A DNA stretch of 64,000 bases, taken from Gemmata massiliana. GTDB taxonomy: Bacteria > Planctomycetota > Planctomycetia > Gemmatales > Gemmataceae. Location of the stretch: the NCBI RefSeq assembly GCF_901538265.1, contig NZ_LR593886.1, positions 1 to 64,000 of the forward strand, in the 5' to 3' direction. The notes under the pieces were generated by a model that was not told the DNA's origin, did no database searches, and was given only the letters and a program-made list of their open reading frames with translations. The translations under genes were made by a program, and so were the position numbers. Below, piece after piece: positions 17,932-25,217 of this stretch (the first letter of the stretch is position 1; each line of letters opens with the position of its first letter).

Positions 17932-17996
17932 GTCGGGCTGCGCCCGACGTCTGTGATTGTGGCCTCAAAAAGGTGAGTCGGGCACAGCCCGACCTA
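17929..17996. repeat. Pair of REP-like palindromes between convergent genes
   Basis: Two copies of GTCGGGC-N3-GCCCGAC occur at 17932-17948 and 17977-17993. They are nested in a larger inverted repeat with TAGGTCGGGCTG at 17929-17940 and CAGCCCGACCTA at 17985-17996. The element overlaps the stop codon of the propeller gene and precedes the end of the bestrophin gene, so it may act as terminator or mRNA stabiliser. Confidence 0.7.
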
Positions 17997-18014
17997 CAAC
18001 CGTGGCTTCAAGTG

Positions 18015-18863
18015 TCACGACGACGTGAGGATGTCTTCCGCGCTGCGCCGGATCGTTTCGCAGTACGTTTCGAGTGGCAGGTCGTCGCCGTCCGCGCCGA
18101 AGGGTTGCTCGACGGCTTCGGCCGTCAGTTCGATGCCGAACATGAAGTACACCACGATGGCCTGAACGGGCAGAATCCACAGTCCGATAGTTTCCACCAC
18201 AGCCCAGGGCGCGATCAGGAAGCCGAACACGAGTCCGTGTCGAAGCAGTGACAGGTACGAGGTCGGCAGCGGCGTGTTGCGGATGCGCTCGCACGCGCCG
18301 CACACGTCCATGAACGTCGAAGTGTGTGTGTCGAGGATCTGGTGCGCGTGTCCGTCGATTCGGTCGGCCGCGCGCCACGCCGTGACGACCGCGATCACTT
18401 TCCCTGCAATGTAGGCCGGCACGTGGGCGGGGGTCGCGGGGTCTTTCTCAAAGTGTGGAACGTCGTTCAGTTGAACCGATCCGCGCAAGTGCCGCGTGAG
18501 TGCGACCGGGAACGCAGTGATGAGGGCCGCGAACGCGCGCCGTTCGACCGCGTCGGGTTGCGCGAGTTCCCGGGTCTTCAGGCACAGGTTACGCAAGTTG
18601 TTGACAAGCTGTCCCCACAGCATCCGACCCTCCCACCAGCGGTCGTATGCGACCTTCGTCCGGAAGCTGATGAGCAAGCTGAGGATCGCGGTGTTCACGA
18701 CTGCGAGCTGCGTGGTCCACGCCGGTAGCACGGTCACTTCGTTCGGGTGGACGGCCCACACGCCGGCGGCGTAGGCGGTGGAGACAAGCATCGCTAACCA
18801 CAACCGGCTCGCGATGGGGGGCGGCGGCCAGATCCAGGATCGAAAACTGCGGGGGCGTTCCAA
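18015..18863 (-). CDS. Bestrophin-family (UPF0187/YneE) anion channel
   Basis: The 282-residue membrane protein carries the family motif SFRTKVAYDRWWEGRMLWGQ, with N-terminal hydrophobic helices (LWLAMLVSTAYAAGVWAV, LAVVNTAILSLLISF). Later segments include NTPLPTSYLSLLRHGLVFGF and WILPVQAIVVYFMFGIELTA, also typical of bestrophin homologues, which form pentameric channels in the membrane. The start is a TTG (18863) with GGAG 6 bases upstream. It starts 12 bases after the scpB stop, so it is probably co-transcribed with scpB and the DUF420 gene. Confidence 0.82.
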   Translation of the reverse strand: MERPRSFRSWIWPPPPIASRLWLAMLVSTAYAAGVWAVHPNEVTVLPAWTTQLAVVNTAILSLLISFRTKVAYDRWWEGRMLWGQLVNNLRNLCLKTRELAQPDAVERRAFAALITAFPVALTRHLRGSVQLNDVPHFEKDPATPAHVPAYIAGKVIAVVTAWRAADRIDGHAHQILDTHTSTFMDVCGACERIRNTPLPTSYLSLLRHGLVFGFLIAPWAVVETIGLWILPVQAIVVYFMFGIELTAEAVEQPFGADGDDLPLETYCETIRRSAEDILTSS

Positions 18864-18875
18864 TTCTGTCTCCGG

Positions 18876-19622
18876 TCACACTTGTGAAGCGTCGCCGAGG
18901 CGCGGGAGTTCGTCGAGAGACGCGAGTCCGAACACTTCGAGGAACCGTGGGGTGGTGCCGTATCGCACTTCGCGCATGGTTGCATCGGCGCGGTGTTGGA
19001 CCGCGATGAGTCCGAGTCGTACCAGTTGCCGGAGCACGGCACCCGAGTCCGTTCCGCGGACCGCATCGACTTCAGCTTTTCCTACCGGCTGACGGTACGC
19101 AACGACTGACAGCACATCAAGAGCCGGTTGACTCAAACGCGCTTCACGCGGACCTGCGAACAGGCGCTCGCGCAGGTTCCGGTAGGCCGGGCGCACAGCG
19201 AGCACGAACCCGTCGTCGCGCGCCTCGATCGCATAGGGCCGGTTCTGGTCGCGGTAGCGCTTGTTGAGCACGCTAACAGCATCGAGGAAGCGTTCCGTGG
19301 TTAGCCCGCGGACTACGGAGCTTGCTACCGTCGCGGTAAGCGGAGGACCGCCGACGAACAACATTGCTTCTACGAGTTGTTCGAGAGACGGCGGAAGTTC
19401 TGCGACGGGTACAGTCTTGGGTAAGCCGAGTCCCTGATTACTCGGTTGGCTTTTGCTGACCGGCGGAGGCGCTTCTTCGGGCTCTTCGACGGGTGGAGGT
19501 TCTTCGGTGAACAGTGCGTCGTCGACGGCGTCCAGTTGCCACTCGCCGCCGAGTTGCGACGCGGCCGCTTGGCCGAGTCCGAGCGGGTCGTCGGGAGTGG
19601 TGATGTCGTCGGGTTGTGCCAT
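18876..19622 (-). CDS. scpB: Segregation and condensation protein B
   Basis: ScpB is the winged-helix partner of the SMC-ScpA condensin complex. The core begins at LPPSLEQLVEAMLFVGGPPL and continues with YAIEARDDGFVLAVRPAYR, ARLSQPALDVLSVVAYRQPV, KAEVDAVRGTDSGAVLRQLV and MREVRYGTTPRFLEVFGLAS, all diagnostic. From ATG 19622 the protein is 248 residues, with an acidic, Pro-rich N-terminal extension of about 85 residues not usual in the family. scpA is not in the window. It lies between the DUF420 gene (8 bases upstream) and the bestrophin gene. Confidence 0.9.
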   Translation of the reverse strand: MAQPDDITTPDDPLGLGQAAASQLGGEWQLDAVDDALFTEEPPPVEEPEEAPPPVSKSQPSNQGLGLPKTVPVAELPPSLEQLVEAMLFVGGPPLTATVASSVVRGLTTERFLDAVSVLNKRYRDQNRPYAIEARDDGFVLAVRPAYRNLRERLFAGPREARLSQPALDVLSVVAYRQPVGKAEVDAVRGTDSGAVLRQLVRLGLIAVQHRADATMREVRYGTTPRFLEVFGLASLDELPRLGDASQV

Positions 19623-19630
19623 GTGCGGCG

Positions 19631-20017
19631 TCAGTTCGGGAGCCCGAGGCCGGTCACGACGGTGCCGGACCACAGTAGCAAGAACACAAAGGCCAGCGCG
19701 AGGTGTAGCTGCTTCCGGCGTAGCTTGCCAGTCAGAATCATTGCGGGCAAGAGCAACGCGGACGGTACCGAGAACCACAGGTGCGTGTAAAGAGCCTGGC
19801 GCGCGGTCGGGTCGAACGCGGCCGACACGTCCACCCACTGCAACAGGGTCTCGAATCCCACGACGGTTGCCATCGTCAGCACGAAGAACGCGGTGTTGAT
19901 GTGTCCGTGCAACCGCGGGCGCTTCAGTGCCAGTGCTACGAGCGACGCGACCAGGAGCACCGTCACCGCGACGACGAGTACCTTCAGCGTCAGGATGATC
20001 TGAGGCCCGGTGGGCAT
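19631..20017 (-). CDS. DUF420 (CtaM/YozB-like) membrane protein
   Basis: The 128-residue protein has four predicted transmembrane helices: ILTLKVLVVAVTVLLVASLV, INTAFFVLTMATVVGFETLL, LWFSVPSALLLPAMILTG and LALAFVFLLLWSGTVVTGLG. Conserved His lies in LHGHINTAFF and YTHLWFS, as in DUF420 proteins. Some members (CtaM) help mature haem-copper oxidases, but no oxidase genes are nearby. It is the first gene of an apparent DUF420-scpB-bestrophin operon. Confidence 0.8.
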   Translation of the reverse strand: MPTGPQIILTLKVLVVAVTVLLVASLVALALKRPRLHGHINTAFFVLTMATVVGFETLLQWVDVSAAFDPTARQALYTHLWFSVPSALLLPAMILTGKLRRKQLHLALAFVFLLLWSGTVVTGLGLPN

Positions 20018-20112
20018 TCTAGCTCCGGCTATTTTTCTGATTATTTGCTTATTATTTGATTCGACGCGAGAGAAATTCTCGCCGCGCTCCTCTCGTTACT
20101 CAAGGGAGCGCG

Positions 20113-20200
20113 GCTAACATTTGCTAACGTTCCGGGATTGGCGGCTCGTAAACCGCGTTTTCCAAGCGAAATCGTGAAGCCCCGGCTAACATCGATCAAC
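20113..20200. promoter_or_regulatory. Direct-repeat hexamers upstream of the DUF420-scpB operon
   Basis: GCTAAC-N4-GCTAAC occurs at 20113-20128 and GCTAAC-N4-ATCAAC at 20185-20200, both with 10-base spacing. They lie upstream of the DUF420 operon and downstream of the dehydrogenase gene. They match the motif pairs found before sthA. Confidence 0.42.
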
Positions 20201-20245
20201 GTGGGGCGCTTCACGCCACCCCACAATCGTTGTAGCAAATCCCGT

Positions 20246-21310
20246 TTATCCTACCGCTTCAACGACCGCATTGCCCATGTCAGTAGTCGTGTGAGTTCCG
20301 GCGAGGTCCGGGGTTTTCACGCGACCCTCGGCCAGCACCGTCGCGACTGCCTTGCGCACAGCCGCGGCGCTCTTGGCAAGGCCGAGGTGGTCGAGCATCA
20401 GCGCCGCCGACAGCACCGCGGCGAGCGGGTTCGCCTTGCCCTGACCGGCGATGTCCGGGGCGCTGCCGTGAACCGGCTCGAACATGCTCGGAAACTTCTT
20501 CGTCGGGTTGATGTTCGCGGAACTCGCCAGCCCGATGCTCCCCGTCACCGCGGCGCTCAGGTCGGTGAGGATGTCGCCGAACAGGTTGCTCGCGACCACT
20601 ACATCGAACACTTCCGGCTTCCGCACGAAGTCCATTGCTGCGGCGTCTACGAGCAGCGAGCTGCTGTCGACGTCCGGGTAGTCCTTGCGCACCGTGTTGA
20701 ACACGTCGTCCCAGAGGCCCAGACCGTACACCTGGGCGTTCGACTTGGTGATGCTGGTGAGTTTCTTCCGCGGGCGCTTTTGAGCCGCCTCGAACGCGGC
20801 CCGGAGGATGCGCTCGCAGCCCTTCCAGGTGAACACGCCGGTTTGGATCGCGATCTGGTTTTCGGTGCCTGGGTACAGGTTCCCGCCGACGGGGGCGTAT
20901 TCGCCTTCCGTGTTCTCGCGGTACACGAGCATGTCGATTTCGCCCGGCTTCTTGCCGACGAGCGGGCACGGCACGCCGGCGAAGAGGTACGCCGGGCGCA
21001 AGTTCACGTACTGATCGAACTTCCGACGCATCGGAAGGAGCAGCTCGTGAACGGTGATCTTGTCCGGAACGGACGGGTCGCCGACCGCGCCGAAGAGGAT
21101 GGCGTCGTAGGGTTTAAGTTGTTCCCAGCCGTCCTCGGGTAGCATCCGCCCGTGCTGCTTGTAGTACGCGGTGCTCCAGGGGAGGTGGTTCCACTTGAGT
21201 TCGGCGCCATCGTGTTTCCGCGCCGCGACTTCCGCCGCGCGCACGGCCTGGTCGATGACCTCCGGCCCGATCCCGTCGCCGCCAATTACCGCGATCTTAT
21301 GAACCGCCAT
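20246..21310 (-). CDS. Isopropylmalate/tartrate/D-malate dehydrogenase family protein
   Basis: This is a metal- and NAD-dependent beta-decarboxylating dehydrogenase of the LeuB/isocitrate family. Motifs are KIAVIGGDGIGPEVIDQAV, AILFGAVGDPSVPD, RRKFDQYVNLRPAYLFAGVP, YRENTEGEYAPVGG, TKSNAQVYGLGLWDDVF, the metal-binding VVASNLFGDILTDLSAAVTG and EPVHGSAPDIAGQGKANP. ATG 21310 gives 354 residues. The YVNLRPAYLFAGVPCPL and HGRMLPEDGWEQL segments resemble the TtuC/DmlA (tartrate/D-malate) branch more than classical LeuB. The substrate cannot be fixed from sequence alone, and no leuC, leuD or leuA is in the window. Confidence 0.85.
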   Translation of the reverse strand: MAVHKIAVIGGDGIGPEVIDQAVRAAEVAARKHDGAELKWNHLPWSTAYYKQHGRMLPEDGWEQLKPYDAILFGAVGDPSVPDKITVHELLLPMRRKFDQYVNLRPAYLFAGVPCPLVGKKPGEIDMLVYRENTEGEYAPVGGNLYPGTENQIAIQTGVFTWKGCERILRAAFEAAQKRPRKKLTSITKSNAQVYGLGLWDDVFNTVRKDYPDVDSSSLLVDAAAMDFVRKPEVFDVVVASNLFGDILTDLSAAVTGSIGLASSANINPTKKFPSMFEPVHGSAPDIAGQGKANPLAAVLSAALMLDHLGLAKSAAAVRKAVATVLAEGRVKTPDLAGTHTTTDMGNAVVEAVG

Positions 21311-21501
21311 TGCACCCGTCCCACGTGTTGGATATTCAGCCCGCAAAGTCTGCCCACTGGTCACCGGCCGACCCTAGATGACTTCCCGGTGGCCGGTTTT
21401 GGTCCCACCGACGTAGACGGGGGACACACGGTGGGGGAGAGTAAACGTGGTGGATCGCCGGAACTCTGTGCTGATGTAGCCGCCTCTGGAGGCGGGTCAA
21501 G

Positions 21502-22149
21502 ATGACGGCTAACACACTTTCAGTCCGTTTCCCCGTTCGCCTCAAGGCTTACGTCTTGGGTGTGGTGGGTCTACTCGCACTCGCGGGCTGCAAAACGGAC
21601 AAGGAAGAGCGGGGCGGTGGCTCGGGAGTGGGCCGGCGCAAGGGTGACCCGCTCGTGTCCATTCCGAAGCAAGATTTGCCGCTGCCCGACGCCAACTGGG
21701 GGATCGGTTCCAAAGGGAAACCCGATCCGCTGACGAGTCCGACCGGCGGGCGTAACGACAAGGTGGGTTACAACGACGACCCGGAGCGGTTTAAGGGAAC
21801 GTACATTCCGAACCGGACGAGCACGCCGGCTTCACTCGCGGGTCGCATCAGGGACGGCGAGGAGTTGAAGATCGAGTCACCCGGTGTCAAACTTCAACCG
21901 GCCGGCGGTGTGATGCTCGAAGGTGCTCCCAGCGCGACGGATAACGTTTCGGTTCTAGTCGAGCGGCTCGAAAAATTGGGTGTGAAGCGCGAGGATTACA
22001 CCCTCGAACGCGAAGACGGGAAGTACGTCTGTCGCGTGTCGGTGCCAATTAGCGCGGAAGGTGCCCGGCGCCAGTACACCGGAATGGCTGTGAGTGCCTA
22101 CGACGCCGTGAAGCAAGTCGTCGATCAGATCGCCGCGGACCAGAAATAG
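21502..22149 (+). CDS. Putative outer-surface lipoprotein
   Basis: The N terminus has a signal peptide (AYVLGVVGLLALAGC) with lipobox LAGC and a Gly-rich linker just after the cysteine. The middle is Pro/Gly-rich and disordered. The C-terminal about 70 residues form a compact alpha/beta domain (VSVLVERLEKLGVKREDYTL, EDGKYVCRVSVPISAEGARR, AYDAVKQVVDQIAADQK). No family was recognised. The Shine-Dalgarno GGAGG (21488-21492) lies inside a small hairpin (CCGCCT-CTGG-AGGCGG, 21480-21495). It is followed by a hairpin terminator. Confidence 0.72.
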   Translation: MTANTLSVRFPVRLKAYVLGVVGLLALAGCKTDKEERGGGSGVGRRKGDPLVSIPKQDLPLPDANWGIGSKGKPDPLTSPTGGRNDKVGYNDDPERFKGTYIPNRTSTPASLAGRIRDGEELKIESPGVKLQPAGGVMLEGAPSATDNVSVLVERLEKLGVKREDYTLEREDGKYVCRVSVPISAEGARRQYTGMAVSAYDAVKQVVDQIAADQK

Positions 22150-22172
22150 CTTCCACTCACTTATGGCAGTCT

Positions 22173-22204
22173 GCCAGGGGTTGCGTTTACGCTTCACCCC
22201 TGGC
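22173..22204. terminator. Hairpin terminator between convergent lipoprotein genes
   Basis: GCCAGGGGT (22173-22181) pairs with ACCCCTGGC (22196-22204) around a 14-base loop that can itself form GCG-TTTA-CGC. It follows the plus-strand lipoprotein by 24 bases. A second small palindrome, GCCCCA-GT-TGGGGC, follows at 22216-22229. Confidence 0.65.
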
Positions 22205-22297
22205 TATTTGCTGTCGCCCCAGTTGGGGCTGAAAAGCACGTTCATTGTCTGATCCGCGTGATCTGTGTTATCAGCGGCTCTTCCTTGTCTTCACCCC

Positions 22298-24595
22298 CTA
22301 CTTTGCCCCGATCTTGTCCAAAGCTCGTTGCGCGACTGTCTTTACAAGCGGATCGGATTGCAGTTCTTTTAGTTTCGTAACAGCGGGGAGCGAAGCCGGG
22401 CCAATGCGCCCAAGAGCTTCGGCCGCGGCGAGGCGCACTTCGGCTTCGCGGTCATCGAGCTGACGCACGAGCAGCGGTACTGCGTCCTTCGCGGCGGCGC
22501 CGAGATGCCCCGTTGCGGTTGCGGCCGCGATTCGCGTTGTGCTACCCGCATCACGGAACAGCTTGAGCAACGCGGGTAAGTCGTCGGATTTGGGGCCGAC
22601 CACGAGCAGTGCTTCCGCAGCGCTAGCTCTGACGGCCGGGTTGCGGTCTGTTAGCCCGGCTCGGACGAGTGAAGCCGACTTATTGACATCCCCATTCACA
22701 GCCGCGAGAGCGACTTTGGCCCAGACCGCCAAGCCGGGTTGTGGGCTGTTGGACATCGTTTCGAGTTCGCCGCGTGCGGCTTGTGCTCGCGGACCGGCGG
22801 CAGCCATTGCGCGGATCGCTGCCATCCGCGGATCGTTCTTTGCATCCGACTTGGCCATCTTCACGAGTGCGTTGAGGGCGTTCGGCGGAAGGGGATCGAT
22901 TTGCCCCATCGCAGTCGCTGACGCGACCCGGATTGCGCCTTCATCATCCGAAGCAGCTTTGACGAGGGCAGCAGCTACTTCGGGTGAAGCGGGATCGGCA
23001 ACCGATACGACTGCGACTACCTTCACGCGGAGAGATGCGGGGAGTTCTTTGTTTGCCATAAGTGGGAGCAGGGCCGGGAGTGCGGGCTTGGCTCCCGCAC
23101 GCATCGCGATCAGCGCTTCAACGAACTGATCGCGGATGTCGGGCTCTTTTTCTGTTGCGATCGCCTTTCCGAGTGCGTCGGCAGCGGGAGAGGCGTTTGT
23201 TCCAAGCTGTTCGAGCGTGCGAGCCACGAGTCGGCGAATGTCTGCCTCATCATCGGTTGCGAGTTTTCCCGCGTCGGCCGTGTACTTGCTGGCTTCCTCG
23301 GGCGGAAGTTTTCCGACTAACGACACCACTGCGAACCGCGTGAACGGGTTCGGGTCTGTGATTTTCGCGAGTGCGAGTGGAATCAGCGGCTTGCCGGGTT
23401 CGCCCATTCGTGGGATCGCGTCGATCGCGAATGCCGCGACGCCTTCGGTTGGTACGTCAATGGCGCGCTTGATGAGGGTGACGGCGTCGTTTTGGGATTC
23501 GCCGAGGCGACAGAGCGCGACTGCCGCTTCGCCCGAAACGTTGATCGTTCGGTCCGTGAGGGCCTTTTTGAGTGCGTCCTTGGCGGACTTCGCCGGCGCC
23601 CCGATCTCGCCGAGCGTGCGCGCGGCCAGCGACCGGACCATCATGTTGGTGTGCTCAAGTAGTTTCGCGGTGGGGGTGACCGCGGCTTCGCCAATGCGCG
23701 TGAGAGTGAGCCACAACGCGGCGTCCACGCTTGTGAGGCGCCGGGTTTTGGGGTCGTACTCCTGGGGGTAGTATTTCGTAATCGCTTCGATGAGGCGCGG
23801 AACGGCGGGGGCCGCTTTCGGTCCGGCAGTGGCGAGTCCCGTTGCGGCCGAGGTCTGGATATTAGCGTTGGTACTGGCGAGAGCTTCTGCGAGCGGTTCA
23901 ACTGCACCTTCGGGCAAGTCGGTGATGGACGGGATTAGTTCCGCGGCGAGGCGCTTCACGTCCTCGTTTTCGTGCTTCAAGAGGGCCACGAGCGCAACAG
24001 GGTCAGCAACACCCGTGATACGCAGCGTGTCGAACGCTGCCCCGCGCACGTTCGCGTCCTTGTCGTTGCACAGCTTTTGGAGGTCGGGCACAAGCGGTTT
24101 GGCGATGGGGCCGAGTTGACCGATGGTGTACGCGCTGTGTTCGCGGATGGATGGCGATGGATCGGTCAACCCCTCACGCAGAATCGCCAATCCCTTCTCT
24201 TTGAGCAGTGTTTCGCCCTTCGGACCGGCCTTCAGCAACGCGATCGCGGCGGCTTCGCGTGTGCTGTTGATTTGGTTCGCGCGCGTGTGACCCGATCCAC
24301 TGGTTCCTTTCTCTTTCAGCATCTCTATTAGCGCGGGTCCGGCGGCAGGGTCTTCGAGAACGAGGTAGGATAGTTCGTCGACCGCGGAGCGTCGGGGTGC
24401 GTCCTGGTTGACTTTCAGGGCCGCGAGCTGCTTATTGCGCCAAGCGATGGTTTCGTCTACGGGCGGGGGAGAACTGCCTTTGGCTTTGTCGCTAGTTTTG
24501 TCGCTTTCTTCCGGTGCTGGTGCAGGGGCTTTTTTGCCGCATCCGCAAACCAAGCCGATGCCCAACAGCAGTGTGAACGGTGCGAAGTGGCGCAT
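22298..24595 (-). CDS. HEAT-repeat lipoprotein
   Basis: The 765-residue protein starts with a lipoprotein signal (FTLLLGIGLVCGC, lipobox VCGC) and a short charged Pro-rich linker. HEAT-like repeats then run to the C terminus, with the recurrent pattern of a helix pair and a conserved R/D, for example SPSIREHSAYTIGQLGPIAK, DANVRGAAFDTLRITGV, MMVRSLAARTLGEIGAPAK, NPAVRASAAEALLVVGPKS and EAEVRLAAAEALGRIGPASL. Such repeats are protein-binding scaffolds. It should be a membrane-attached superhelical scaffold; the partner is unknown. It is divergent from the YbaN-like gene. Confidence 0.8.
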   Translation of the reverse strand: MRHFAPFTLLLGIGLVCGCGKKAPAPAPEESDKTSDKAKGSSPPPVDETIAWRNKQLAALKVNQDAPRRSAVDELSYLVLEDPAAGPALIEMLKEKGTSGSGHTRANQINSTREAAAIALLKAGPKGETLLKEKGLAILREGLTDPSPSIREHSAYTIGQLGPIAKPLVPDLQKLCNDKDANVRGAAFDTLRITGVADPVALVALLKHENEDVKRLAAELIPSITDLPEGAVEPLAEALASTNANIQTSAATGLATAGPKAAPAVPRLIEAITKYYPQEYDPKTRRLTSVDAALWLTLTRIGEAAVTPTAKLLEHTNMMVRSLAARTLGEIGAPAKSAKDALKKALTDRTINVSGEAAVALCRLGESQNDAVTLIKRAIDVPTEGVAAFAIDAIPRMGEPGKPLIPLALAKITDPNPFTRFAVVSLVGKLPPEEASKYTADAGKLATDDEADIRRLVARTLEQLGTNASPAADALGKAIATEKEPDIRDQFVEALIAMRAGAKPALPALLPLMANKELPASLRVKVVAVVSVADPASPEVAAALVKAASDDEGAIRVASATAMGQIDPLPPNALNALVKMAKSDAKNDPRMAAIRAMAAAGPRAQAARGELETMSNSPQPGLAVWAKVALAAVNGDVNKSASLVRAGLTDRNPAVRASAAEALLVVGPKSDDLPALLKLFRDAGSTTRIAAATATGHLGAAAKDAVPLLVRQLDDREAEVRLAAAEALGRIGPASLPAVTKLKELQSDPLVKTVAQRALDKIGAK

Positions 24596-24684
24596 GGTGT
24601 AGAAGTGTGTTGGGGGAAATCGGCACGTTGCGTATCATCGTACTCCGTGAATTTGGGACGAACTAGCGGACCATCTCGTTCCGA

Positions 24685-25215
24685 GTGAAGCCGCGGTTTT
24701 CGTGCTTTCGACTCGGAACCGGTAATTGGCCCCGAGGTTTCGCCATTAGCGGCACAACGGAAGAAGACGCACCGCCCGAGCGCAAGCAACCACCGGCCGT
24801 GACCGGGTTGCGGCGGTGGTTGTACATCGGTGCGGGGTTGATCTGCGTGGGACTTGCGTACCTCGGCGCGATCCTGCCTGGCTTACCGACAACACCGTGG
24901 GTGCTGCTCGCGAGCTACTGCTTCTCGCGCTCGTCGCAGCGCCTGAACCGCTGGTTGAAGCGGTCGCCGTTTTTCGGCCGGTTGTTGCACGACTGGGAGG
25001 AGCACCGTGGAATCCGGCGCCCGGTGAAGGTGCTCGCGGTGTGCTTGGTGGTGACGGTGGTGAGCTTGAGTATTACGTTCGGCCCGCTTCCGATCTGGGC
25101 GAAGTGGGTTATCGGCGGGCTGGCCGTGATCGGACTTTCGACGATCCTGTTTGTGGTGCCGACGATTCCGAGCACGAAACGCGAAACGGGAGGCTCGCAC
25201 CCCCCGCTCGGTTGA
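24685..25215 (+). CDS. YbaN/DUF454-family membrane protein
   Basis: The family core is LPGLPTTPWVLLASYCFSRS followed by RLNRWLKRSPFFGRLLHDWE, both characteristic of YbaN (DUF454). Two or three transmembrane helices are present: WLYIGAGLICVGLAYLGAIL, VLAVCLVVTVVSLSITFG and WVIGGLAVIGLSTILFVVPT. The function of the family is unknown. The GTG start at 24685 gives 176 residues, with an N-terminal extension of about 40 residues that may be over-called. Its stop lies only 2 bases from the end of the convergent sigma-factor gene. Confidence 0.75.
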   Translation: MKPRFSCFRLGTGNWPRGFAISGTTEEDAPPERKQPPAVTGLRRWLYIGAGLICVGLAYLGAILPGLPTTPWVLLASYCFSRSSQRLNRWLKRSPFFGRLLHDWEEHRGIRRPVKVLAVCLVVTVVSLSITFGPLPIWAKWVIGGLAVIGLSTILFVVPTIPSTKRETGGSHPPLG

Positions 25216-25217
25216 AG

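Noticed and set aside
22216..22229. GCCCCA-GT-TGGGGC palindrome as a regulatory site
   Set aside because: It is too short and GC-rich to be distinguished from chance, and lies beyond a stronger terminator.
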